From Bacteroidales bacterium UBA3868 (GTDB lineage: Bacteria; Bacteroidota; Bacteroidia; Bacteroidales; WCHB1-69), in contig DGGS01000201.1 in NCBI GenBank assembly GCA_002392325.1, forward strand, positions 1 through 11,720: a stretch of 11,720 nucleotides of DNA, written 5' to 3'. The notes beneath the pieces were generated by a model. That model made no database searches. It saw only the letters and a list, made by a program, of their open reading frames with translations, and was not told where the DNA came from. The translations under genes were made by a program, and so were the position numbers. Within the stretch, counting starts at the first letter, position 1; the number at the start of each line of letters is the position of its first letter. Below, in pieces: positions 1 to 6,149 of the stretch.

Positions 1-89
1 CCCGGGACAATCCAGGTGAGCACGGCACAAACCACAATAATGGCAAAAACAATGGTAAATGTATGGGGTATTTTGAAATTGGTACGCAT
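1..89 (-). CDS. YfcC-family membrane transporter, N-terminal fragment
   Basis: Only the first 29 codons, from the ATG at 89-87, are in the window; the gene continues past the left edge. The peptide begins MRTNFKIPHTFTIVFAI and runs into a hydrophobic helix ending TWIVPG. This opening (a short basic tail, a K-x-P-H/D motif, one long helix and W-I-V/I-P-G) is typical of the YfcC / C4-dicarboxylate anaerobic carrier-like family of inner-membrane permeases, thought to move amino acids or dicarboxylates. The nucleosidase gene stops 19 bases upstream on the same strand, so the two are probably co-transcribed. Substrate cannot be judged from this fragment, and the family call rests on one helix and its flanks. 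Confidence 0.7.
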   Translation of the reverse strand, partial: MRTNFKIPHTFTIVFAIIVVCAVLTWIVP

Positions 90-108
90 AATCTGATCAG
101 AATCGTCT

Positions 109-693
109 CTACTTCAAAAACTCTATTTCCTCTTTCTGTCCTAACTCATTCATAACCTGTTGAATGTGGGCAATCAGCACCTCTGACAAATTCTGCACCC
201 GTTGTCTCCACACCTCAATATCCACATCCAGATTATCGGAAACAATCTTATACGACACATACTTTTTGCCGTAATCCTGCGCAAAAGAGATCAAAACCGA
301 GGATTCCATGTCGAAGCAATCGACCTTGGATTTTACCGATTCCAAATATTTCTCGGTGAAAACTTCCGGTGACACAAAGCAGTCGGAGGAATACAATTTA
401 GCCTTCTGAACTTGATTGTCGGCATAGACACCAAAATGGGATGGCAACATTTTTTCCTCATAAAATGACGAGCTTCCGGAAATAATTTCGCAGACACTGA
501 GGATGGTACCCACAGGTAAGTCATGCGAACCCACGGAACCGACATTGAGCATGACAAAATCCTCATCTTTATACTTTTCCATAAACCGGACCATGGCGCG
601 GGTAGTGTTCTCGCGCCCGATACCGGTGAAGTTCACATGGTCGGCAAAAGATCCGACCTCATCTGGCACGGCGGCAAAAAGAGCAATTTTCAT
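109..693 (-). CDS. MTA/SAH nucleosidase-like protein (PNP/UDP phosphorylase superfamily)
   Basis: A 194-residue cytoplasmic enzyme expected to cleave the N-glycosidic bond of a purine nucleoside such as methylthioadenosine or S-adenosylhomocysteine. The superfamily landmarks are in order: an N-terminal beta strand with a acidic pair (IALFAAVPDEV; E12 matches the active-site Glu of E. coli MTA/SAH nucleosidase), TGIG near residue 23, GSVGSHDLPVG near 52-62, the nucleoside-binding FDMESS (E130), and a late SD (D153) at the place of the catalytic Asp. It is about 35 residues shorter than the E. coli enzyme, mainly in the middle, so substrate is uncertain; futalosine or another nucleoside is possible. 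It starts 31 bases after the TerB-like gene and is followed 19 bases later by a YfcC-type transporter, which suggests one operon. Confidence 0.75.
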   Translation of the reverse strand: MKIALFAAVPDEVGSFADHVNFTGIGRENTTRAMVRFMEKYKDEDFVMLNVGSVGSHDLPVGTILSVCEIISGSSSFYEEKMLPSHFGVYADNQVQKAKLYSSDCFVSPEVFTEKYLESVKSKVDCFDMESSVLISFAQDYGKKYVSYKIVSDNLDVDIEVWRQRVQNLSEVLIAHIQQVMNELGQKEEIEFLK

Positions 694-724
694 AACGCAT
701 TAGTATTATTTGAACCTAAAATCG

Positions 725-1036
725 TTATTGCAACAATCTTTCCATTTCACATAACAGAAGTTCCTCTATCGGCAACTTTTTTCCATCAGACTCAATAATT
801 CTACGTAATTCCATCATCATGGCAGATTTCTTTTCTTGGCTGTCCAGAATGGAATCTTTTTGATTAACAATGTAATTCAGCACCTCTTCATCATTCATCT
901 TATTGAATTTCTGGCGTACTTCAACCACTTTTAGGGCATCAAACTTTTCCAACACCACTTTCAACTCATCCGGTTTTATTTTGCCATCGATATTTGCTGC
1001 ATAAAGCATCAGCATTATCATAAATTCTTCTTGCAT
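725..1036 (-). CDS. TerB-like small helical protein
   Basis: A 103-residue protein, probably cytoplasmic and all-helical. The segment AANIDGKIKPDELKVV (residues 13-28) matches the signature of TerB-like / DUF533-type domains, in which a D-G-x-I-x-x-x-E motif follows the first helix; a second, similar acidic turn (ESDGKKLPIEE) occurs near the C-terminus. Such domains occur in tellurite-resistance and other stress proteins, and their biochemical role is largely unknown. The reading frame stays open upstream to 1258, but that extension overlaps the end of the fucosidase gene and reads as an Arg/His-rich shadow. The ATG at 1036-1034 is the only Met between that extension and the conserved domain, and a -7 promoter element at 1068-1075 lies just upstream. 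It probably heads an operon with the nucleosidase and the transporter. Confidence 0.65.
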   Translation of the reverse strand: MQEEFMIMLMLYAANIDGKIKPDELKVVLEKFDALKVVEVRQKFNKMNDEEVLNYIVNQKDSILDSQEKKSAMMMELRRIIESDGKKLPIEELLLCEMERLLQ

Positions 1037-1067
1037 AGCATCTTTATTTTGGATAATATTTAAGTTG

Positions 1068-1075
1068 CAAAAATA
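1068..1075 (-). promoter_or_regulatory. Bacteroidota -7 promoter element for the TerB-like operon
   Basis: The minus strand reads TATTTTTG followed by CAACTT, an exact match to the Bacteroidota -7 consensus TAnnTTTG. It lies between the fucosidase stop and the ATG at 1036, giving an expected leader of about 25-30 bases. No TTG is present at the ideal -33 spacing; a TTG lies 10 bases upstream. Confidence 0.6.
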
Positions 1076-1095
1076 AAAAAATATACAACATAAGA

Positions 1096-2649
1096 CTACT
1101 TTCCCTCCAAAATCCGGTCCATGAACAGCCCCACCCGGTTCAGCACGATGCAGGCACGGCTTTTGTCTATGACCACGCGCACCTTCTTCGTGGTGACGGT
1201 CTCGGTGAGCACAATGCGCTTGTAGCCGATGGTAGTTTCCTCGGCGATGGTGCGCCATTGGCCGTTGTCATCCTCTACCTCAACATGGAACTTCTCCACG
1301 CGCTGGCCGAGCGGGATGTACTCCTGCAGCAACACGCGGTTGAAGGTCTGCGGTTCTTTGAACTGGAACTCTGCCCAAGCGGTAGTTACACTGTCGTCGG
1401 TGACCCAATAGTTATCGTAATGGTTGTCTCCAATCAGATGGAATGGGCTATATCGAAAAGAATTACAGTTGTTTTCATGCCCCTTCATATAAGCAGGGAT
1501 GTTATCCCAGCAAAGGCAGTGCCTATGGTTGCTTTTGCGGACATTTGACACATAAATTCCGAAATATCCTTCACCTTTCGCCGCTTCAACCACTAAATCG
1601 TGTGCGAAGATGCTGTCCAGCGCGGTGCGGAACTCCACGAGGCGCGAAGAGTCCTCGGCGGGGATGAGACCGCGGCGGTCGGGCGGCACATTGAGGAGCA
1701 GCAAGGAGTTGCGGCCCACGCTGTTGTAGTAGATTTTCAGCAACTCCTGCACACTCTTCGGGTGCTCGCTCTCTCGCCAGAACCAGCCCGGTCGGATGGA
1801 GACATCCGTCTCGGCGGGAATCCAGCACGCGCCGTTGTAGTTGCCCGCGTTGAGCGTATCCTGCGACGGGGCATCGGCACCGGGACCGAAACCCTCGATA
1901 TCAAGCCGCGACCAGCATGTACGCCCGCATTTTCCCTCCTCGTTGCCAACCCAGCGGCATCCCGGACCCACATCGCTGAAAATCACCGCATTGGGCTGCA
2001 ATTTCAATGTCTGTGCGTTGAATCTTTCCCAGTCATAGACCTGCCGTTTGCCGTTCGGGCCCTCACCGTTGGCTCCGTCGAACCACTGCTCGAAGATAGG
2101 ACCGTAGTGGGCGTGCGCGTGCTGTAAAGTTTTGAGAAACACTTTGTTGTACTTGTCTGTCCCGTAGGTGGGCGCGTTGCGGTCCCACGGGGAGATGTAG
2201 ATGCCGAACTTCACGCCGCCTTTCTGGCACGCTTTTGAGAGTTCCTTGAGCACATCGCCTTTACCATTGCACCACGCACTCCCGCGCACGGTGTGCGTAC
2301 TCTGCGGGTTGGGCCATAGACAGAAACCGTCATGGTGCTTGGCAGTTAGAATAATCCCCTGAAAACCAGCATTCTTCGCCACCGACACCCATTGGTTGCA
2401 ATCGAGGTTAGTCGGGTTAAAGATATCCTCGGGTTCTGTGCCCTCGCCCCATTCCAAACCGGTAAAGGTGTTAGGACCGAAATGGCAGAACATGTTCATT
2501 TCCATCCGTTGCCAGGCCACCTGCGCGGGGGTTGGCGTGGGACCGTAGGGCACTGGCGGCTCCGGAGACTTGTATTTCGGGGGATTCTTCTGCGCCTGAA
2601 GGGTTATACCTAAAAGACAGAGAATCAGGAACAAGACAGTCTTTTTCAT
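1096..2649 (-). CDS. Secreted GH29 alpha-L-fucosidase with C-terminal F5/8 type C (CBM32-like) domain
   Basis: A 517-residue exported glycosidase that should release alpha-L-fucose from glycan ends. Residues 1-20 form a Sec signal peptide (MKKTVLFLILCLLGITLQAQ). The GH29 TIM barrel spans about 38-350: AKHHDGF at 103-109, the nucleophile motif EQWFDGANG with D191, and RWVGNE at 232-237, where E237 sits 46 residues after the nucleophile as expected for the acid/base of subfamily B enzymes. These prefer alpha-1,3/1,4-linked fucose next to a branch. Residues 400-511 (YWVTDDSVTTA, LLQEYIPLGQRV, ETTIGYKR) are a discoidin-like carbohydrate-binding module. The open frame extends to 2904, but the extension covers a terminator and lacks a signal peptide, so the ATG at 2649 was chosen. 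Residues 372-399 look like an inserted Cys/His/Asn-rich linker in locally AT-richer DNA. The protein probably acts in the periplasm or at the cell surface. Confidence 0.92.
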   Translation of the reverse strand: MKKTVLFLILCLLGITLQAQKNPPKYKSPEPPVPYGPTPTPAQVAWQRMEMNMFCHFGPNTFTGLEWGEGTEPEDIFNPTNLDCNQWVSVAKNAGFQGIILTAKHHDGFCLWPNPQSTHTVRGSAWCNGKGDVLKELSKACQKGGVKFGIYISPWDRNAPTYGTDKYNKVFLKTLQHAHAHYGPIFEQWFDGANGEGPNGKRQVYDWERFNAQTLKLQPNAVIFSDVGPGCRWVGNEEGKCGRTCWSRLDIEGFGPGADAPSQDTLNAGNYNGACWIPAETDVSIRPGWFWRESEHPKSVQELLKIYYNSVGRNSLLLLNVPPDRRGLIPAEDSSRLVEFRTALDSIFAHDLVVEAAKGEGYFGIYVSNVRKSNHRHCLCWDNIPAYMKGHENNCNSFRYSPFHLIGDNHYDNYWVTDDSVTTAWAEFQFKEPQTFNRVLLQEYIPLGQRVEKFHVEVEDDNGQWRTIAEETTIGYKRIVLTETVTTKKVRVVIDKSRACIVLNRVGLFMDRILEGK

Positions 2650-2668
2650 AACGGGAGGATTCTGTCGG

Positions 2669-2676
2669 CGAAAATA
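2669..2676 (-). promoter_or_regulatory. Possible weak -7 element for the fucosidase gene
   Basis: The minus strand reads TATTTTCG, one mismatch from TAnnTTTG, about 20 bases before the fucosidase ATG. No TTG at the -33 spacing was found. The terminator at 2823-2859 makes an independent fucosidase promoter likely somewhere in 2650-2822, but this is only the best candidate there. Confidence 0.3.
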
Positions 2677-2822
2677 CGAAAAAAGAAGTATAATAGATTT
2701 TCCTGTGTACAGAAAAACAGGGGGTCTGAACAATCGTCCATCCGGCACTTTTCTGAAGAGTTGAGTCGTATCCATTCGGTATGAACATGATCCACCATGT
2801 TTAATCCACTGGTATTTTTGTA

Positions 2823-2859
2823 ACAAAAAAGAGTTCTGCAACATCGTACAGAACTCTTT
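2823..2859 (-). terminator. Rho-independent terminator of the sigma factor operon
   Basis: A perfect 11-base inverted repeat (AAAGAGTTCTG at 2828-2838 and CAGAACTCTTT at 2849-2859) encloses a 10-base loop. On the minus strand the stem runs into a T-rich tract (2823-2830). It lies 24 bases after the lipoprotein stop codon and closes the sigma / barrel fusion / lipoprotein operon, separating it from the fucosidase gene. Confidence 0.88.
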
Positions 2860-2882
2860 ATCTCCCCAAAGATGAAACTTTC

Positions 2883-3812
2883 TTAGAACCAAGGAAAAAA
2901 CCACTCTATAAAGGAAGCCTCCTGAAAGTGCTGCTCCATGTTCTGGGGCTCGGGCAAGGTCCAGTCCTCCTCCACATCATGCATGATAATGGTGGCATTT
3001 TGCTTCCCTCCTTTCGTGTAGAAGAGGGCTTTCAGATTCTCCTCCGCCACACAATTCTCGGGAACCGTGTCCCAGTCCGCGATAATCTTCAGCGTCAAAT
3101 CCCCGGAAGCCCATAGGTTATGGATGTCCATGCCCTTGAAATCCTGTATCTGGGCATCCTTGACCGTGAACGACTGACAGTAATAGGTCTCTTTGTCATG
3201 GTCTCTCTTCGCCAAAAAGTGGTAGGCTCCCTCCCCTGCCAGCGTGAAATCCTGTCCTGTCAGCGAGACTGGCACGGAATTGTCGGTAAATGTAAGTTCT
3301 AACTTGGTAAACCACGGGAAATAGTCGGGATGTTCTGCCCATGCGGGCTGGGCATGAATTGTCCAGGTATTGCTGCCGTTCAAACGGGACAACATCATGG
3401 AACAAGAATTCAAATAGGTAGTATGGAACGGGGTGCTCGAATAAGCAATTGTGTCCCAACCAATCACCCAAGAGACATTGGGGCGATTCAGTGTGTAGTC
3501 GCCATGAGTGTCGATGCTGAAAATCCTGCGCCCGTTCAAATAGAAAAACCACCTGTTGTCTGGACGTTCTTGAATCTCATAATTCGGGAAATATAGATTC
3601 TTGATGCTGTCTTTCTGATCATCCGGAGCATTCAGCCATGTATTGAACTTGAATGCCACATCGGGACAGCGCATGAGCACCTCTTCGGTGGCATCCAGCC
3701 AATAGGCGGCGGCAGAAGCACCCTTGCCATTCTTGTGATCATTTTTTTCCACAGTACAACCACTTAGTAATACGGTGATTGTCAATATGATGATAAACTG
3801 TATTTTTTTCAT
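2883..3812 (-). CDS. Lipoprotein of unknown function, third gene of the sigma operon
   Basis: A 309-residue predicted lipoprotein. A short basic N-terminus and hydrophobic helix end in the lipobox LSGC, with the lipidated Cys at position 19. The residues after it (TVEKND) do not clearly match the acidic surface-export signals known from Bacteroidetes, so the anchor side of the outer membrane is open. The mature part is rich in aromatic residues (AYWLDATEEV, NRWFFYLNG, AWAEHPDYFPWF) and likely beta-rich, ending in an unusual FIEWFFPWF. I do not recognise a family. It starts 21 bases after the barrel-fusion gene and is followed by a strong terminator, so it is the last gene of the operon. By position I infer an envelope role: a target of the sigma factor or a partner of the barrel. 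Confidence 0.8.
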   Translation of the reverse strand: MKKIQFIIILTITVLLSGCTVEKNDHKNGKGASAAAYWLDATEEVLMRCPDVAFKFNTWLNAPDDQKDSIKNLYFPNYEIQERPDNRWFFYLNGRRIFSIDTHGDYTLNRPNVSWVIGWDTIAYSSTPFHTTYLNSCSMMLSRLNGSNTWTIHAQPAWAEHPDYFPWFTKLELTFTDNSVPVSLTGQDFTLAGEGAYHFLAKRDHDKETYYCQSFTVKDAQIQDFKGMDIHNLWASGDLTLKIIADWDTVPENCVAEENLKALFYTKGGKQNATIIMHDVEEDWTLPEPQNMEQHFQEASFIEWFFPWF

Positions 3813-3833
3813 GATAGCTCAATTTTTCTGTTG

Positions 3834-5189
3834 TTATTTCTTGGGGTTGAAACGGAACCCCAAACCGGCATTCACGTAACCTCCTTTGTATCCACAACCC
3901 AACTCGGCAAAACCAAACCACCGCTGGTTTCCGGCTGTGAAGCCCAAAAGAGTGAGTTGAAATGCCAGATGATTGTTGTGGGCTTTGTAGTCTGGGTAGC
4001 TTTCGCTGTATTCAAAGGCAATACCGCAGGCTATGCCGCTGTACATGGCGAAATGCTCCCGGTACAGAGACGAAAACCGGACTGCCGGCATGATGGAGAT
4101 GAAGTGGTCTCGGTACTTGCCCACCTTTTGGTCCGTGTAGACGTCTTTGAAAGAACCGAAAAAGCCGCAATAACTCACATCGCCGCCTACCCATAGCCAT
4201 TTCAGCACGCGGAAGCGGTAGCCTAAGGTGATGGGACATGTGGTATAGATATTCCCGATATGGTATTGGTTCTGCAGCCATACCTCCGGATAGTAGTTGG
4301 GCTCAGTCCCTACCCTGTTCCTGAAATAGTTGACCCTGGATGGGTCGCCCACCCCAAGGGTGAACTCGTGCCGTTTGAACTGTGTTTTCCAACTTTGGTC
4401 TTTGGGCGAAGAAGTCACCGTCTCTGTTTTGTCTGGGGCTTGATAGCCTGTCGTGTCAACCTGTGCCGGCGCAGCGGTGTCCATCGCCAGAACCATCAAG
4501 GCTGCCAGTCCGATATTTTTGATGCTGTCCATATTTGAATAATTATCGTGTTCATCATCAAAGACGATGTTCTCATCAAAGGTGACAGGTGTAGAGGAAA
4601 AATCTTGGGTTGTCATGGGGTTGCTCCCTGCCTGTTCAGCCTGTCCTGCAGGGACGGTGTGCCGCTTCTCGGCGAAGGTACTGGCGTTTGGCTCGACGGA
4701 TGCCAGAGAGGCGGCAGGTCTCTCCCCTATTGCCGGATTGGTGTTTTGTCTGACAGGCACTGTGGGCGTGGCGACGGGTGTCGTGACCATGGGAGCGTTT
4801 TTAACTTTGGGAAGAAGTTCCCGGCAATGACTGGTTTTTCGTTGAGCCCCGACAACGTGTTTGTTTTTAACAGCGCTCATGTGTGGAGACGCATCGTGGA
4901 AAGTCGCGACGGTATCGCAAGTCGAGGTGGTCTGTTGCTCCATTGGGAACAGTGACTTGGTTGTAGAGGGGCGGAGCACCTGCCAGACGACGATCCCCCC
5001 GATCAAACCGGTGGCCGCAATGATGAGAAAGAGAACCCTGCGCGTCGCGACAGCTGCACCCATTTTGGAAGAAATATCGGATGGGGGTGGACAAACCATG
5101 CCCCCAGCTTTGGTATATTCCGACAACATCGAACGGTAGAAGCGGTCGAGTTGGCGGGTGTTGCTCTTGATTATTTTTCGTAAAAACAT
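3834..5189 (-). CDS. Putative anti-sigma / outer-membrane beta-barrel fusion protein
   Basis: A 451-residue membrane protein. Residues 1-50 are a basic, probably cytoplasmic segment (FYRSMLSEYTKAG). Residues 52-71 form one transmembrane helix (VLFLIIAATGLIGGIVVW). Residues 72-215 are a low-complexity Thr/Pro/Ala/Val linker (TTPVATPTVPVRQN) ending in an acidic patch (FDENIVFDDEHDN). A second hydrophobic stretch at 220-243 (MDSIKNIGLAALMVLAM, then APAQ) looks like a signal peptide. Residues 268-451 resemble a small outer-membrane beta-barrel with alternating aromatic strands, ending GLGFRFNPKK. The ATG is 3 bases after the sigma factor stop, so translation is probably coupled. I infer an anti-sigma-like N-terminus carrying its own outer-membrane sensor. 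Alternatively, M220 (ATG at 4532-4530, after an AT-rich stretch) starts a separate barrel protein. No classic anti-sigma zinc motif is visible. Confidence 0.72.
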   Translation of the reverse strand: MFLRKIIKSNTRQLDRFYRSMLSEYTKAGGMVCPPPSDISSKMGAAVATRRVLFLIIAATGLIGGIVVWQVLRPSTTKSLFPMEQQTTSTCDTVATFHDASPHMSAVKNKHVVGAQRKTSHCRELLPKVKNAPMVTTPVATPTVPVRQNTNPAIGERPAASLASVEPNASTFAEKRHTVPAGQAEQAGSNPMTTQDFSSTPVTFDENIVFDDEHDNYSNMDSIKNIGLAALMVLAMDTAAPAQVDTTGYQAPDKTETVTSSPKDQSWKTQFKRHEFTLGVGDPSRVNYFRNRVGTEPNYYPEVWLQNQYHIGNIYTTCPITLGYRFRVLKWLWVGGDVSYCGFFGSFKDVYTDQKVGKYRDHFISIMPAVRFSSLYREHFAMYSGIACGIAFEYSESYPDYKAHNNHLAFQLTLLGFTAGNQRWFGFAELGCGYKGGYVNAGLGFRFNPKK

Positions 5190-5192
5190 AGT

Positions 5193-5714
5193 CTAATCCT
5201 TTTTTTTTGTTTTCATTACTTCGTGTTTGTCGGCGAGTATCCTGCCCAACCGTGTGCGCGCCCGGTGGTGCAACTGCTTGGAATAATCAACGGAGATGCC
5301 CAACAAGGCTGCAATGCGCTTGTGGGAATAACCCTCTATGGCGTAAAGGTTGAACACCGTGCGCTGCAACTCGGGAAGTTGTCGGATGGTTTCCGCAAGT
5401 TCATCCGCCGTAATGTCCTTCACCCACAGGACGACACCTTCCGCCTCCTCTTCCTCGGCGAGTTCTTCTGTAAGAGGGACGAAATTAGGCTGCTGGCGCA
5501 AGTAGTCTATGCAGTGGTTCACAGCAATACGTTTCAACCAAGTGTCAAATTTGAATGCAGCCCTTATCGTGTGATACTTTTCTATCGCCTTGAGAAAAAT
5601 GTCATGGGCAAGGTCTTCCGCCACGGACTGGTCTCCCACATAGAGGTAACAGAGTCCGGTGATGCGGCCGATGTTGCGTCTGTATTGGTTTTCCCAAAAC
5701 GATACGTTATCCAT
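5193..5714 (-). CDS. ECF-type RNA polymerase sigma factor
   Basis: A 173-residue sigma-70 family factor of the two-domain extracytoplasmic-function type. Region 2 spans about residues 18-75: GDQSVAEDLAHDIFLKA is the core-binding 2.2 signature, and FKFDTWLKRIAVNHCIDYLR is region 2.3/2.4, which opens and reads the -10 DNA. Region 4 spans about 104-160: LPELQRTVFNLYAIEGYSHK then the helix-turn-helix IAALLGISVDYSKQLHHRAR that reads the -35 box. The linker holds an acidic run (EELAEEEEAEG). The protein ends in a Lys-rich tail encoded by nine consecutive A residues. Its TAG stop is 3 bases from the start of the barrel-fusion gene, which lies in the same frame. ECF factors are usually held by a co-encoded anti-sigma; the downstream membrane protein is the natural candidate. 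Confidence 0.93.
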   Translation of the reverse strand: MDNVSFWENQYRRNIGRITGLCYLYVGDQSVAEDLAHDIFLKAIEKYHTIRAAFKFDTWLKRIAVNHCIDYLRQQPNFVPLTEELAEEEEAEGVVLWVKDITADELAETIRQLPELQRTVFNLYAIEGYSHKRIAALLGISVDYSKQLHHRARTRLGRILADKHEVMKTKKKD

Positions 5715-5740
5715 TCAAATGTATTACAATAGGTAATGTG

Positions 5741-5758
5741 ACAACTATAACAACTATA
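5741..5758. repeat. Tandem 9-base direct repeat upstream of the sigma gene
   Basis: ACAACTATA occurs twice back to back (5741-5749 and 5750-5758), 27 bases upstream of the sigma start codon and downstream of the predicted -7 element. It would lie in the leader RNA, or form a two-site operator on DNA. Function unknown. Confidence 0.55.
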
Positions 5759-5862
5759 TGACGAGAATAATCCAAAAGGTGACAGCTAAGGATTGCTTTT
5801 CCCGTTTTTAGTTTTAAACCATGTACTTTGTAACAAAAAACATTTTCTCAGTTATTATGATG

Positions 5863-5870
5863 CAAAAATA
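5863..5870 (-). promoter_or_regulatory. -7 element of the sigma operon
   Basis: The minus strand reads TATTTTTG followed by CATC, an exact TAnnTTTG match. It predicts a leader of about 140 bases before the sigma ATG. No TTG is found at ideal -33 spacing. An additional promoter read by the ECF factor itself is possible but cannot be recognised without a known motif. Confidence 0.5.
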
Positions 5871-6075
5871 CGCATTATTTAAAACGATCACAGCGTCATT
5901 TACCTCTCGCCATGTGTCACACACCTTTTGAGGGCAATGATATAGATGTCAACCTGTTTACGCAGTTATTTCCACTCACCGCTAATGCGTTTCGCGGAAT
6001 GGTGTACAGTTTACAGGTGAAAAAGGAAAAAAGAATAATTTGCCAGACTAAAAAGGGATAATTCCGTGTTTTTTT

Positions 6076-6083
6076 TATTTTTG
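6076..6083 (+). promoter_or_regulatory. -7 element of the T9SS secreted protein gene
   Basis: The plus strand reads TATTTTTG followed by CACTCG after a run of T residues, an exact TAnnTTTG match. It lies 66 bases before the chosen ATG at 6150, giving a leader of about 60 bases that is AT-rich near the start codon, as is usual in Bacteroidota. Confidence 0.6.
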
Positions 6084-6149
6084 CACTCGTTATATCCTTC
6101 TGATAATGATATAATAACATAATCATTGTTGCTACCAAATAAAATCAAA

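Larger units (their letters stand above)
5715..6149. other. Divergent intergenic control region
   Basis: These 435 bases separate the minus-strand sigma operon from the plus-strand secreted protein gene. They hold two outward-facing exact -7 elements (5863-5870 minus, 6076-6083 plus), a tandem 9-base repeat next to the sigma gene, and a short odd palindrome TGTGTCACACA at 5913-5923. No convincing small gene was seen; the short open frames lack family features or a plausible start context. Confidence 0.6.

Noticed and set aside
1037..1258. Upstream extension of the TerB-like frame
   Set aside because: It overlaps the end of the fucosidase gene on the same strand and reads as an Arg/His-rich shadow; a promoter element lies between it and the chosen ATG.
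1600..2127. Plus-strand 175-codon open frame inside the fucosidase gene
   Set aside because: It is the complement of a GC-rich, clearly coding region, with no domain pattern or promoter; a typical high-GC shadow frame.
2650..2904. 85-residue N-terminal extension of the fucosidase reading frame
   Set aside because: It runs over the operon terminator at 2823-2859, has no domain features, and would bury the clear signal peptide that begins at the ATG at 2649.
5716..5723. TACATTTG, a -7 match on the minus strand directly before the sigma ATG
   Set aside because: It ends one base before the start codon, so the transcript would begin inside the gene; probably chance, with the element at 5863-5870 preferred.
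5223..5732. Plus-strand 169-codon open frame opposite the sigma factor
   Set aside because: The minus strand encodes a complete, conserved ECF sigma factor here; the plus-strand product shows no recognisable features.
5952..6018. ACCTGT / ACAGGT inverted repeat in the divergent region
   Set aside because: Only six bases with a 55-base gap; expected by chance in a region this size.
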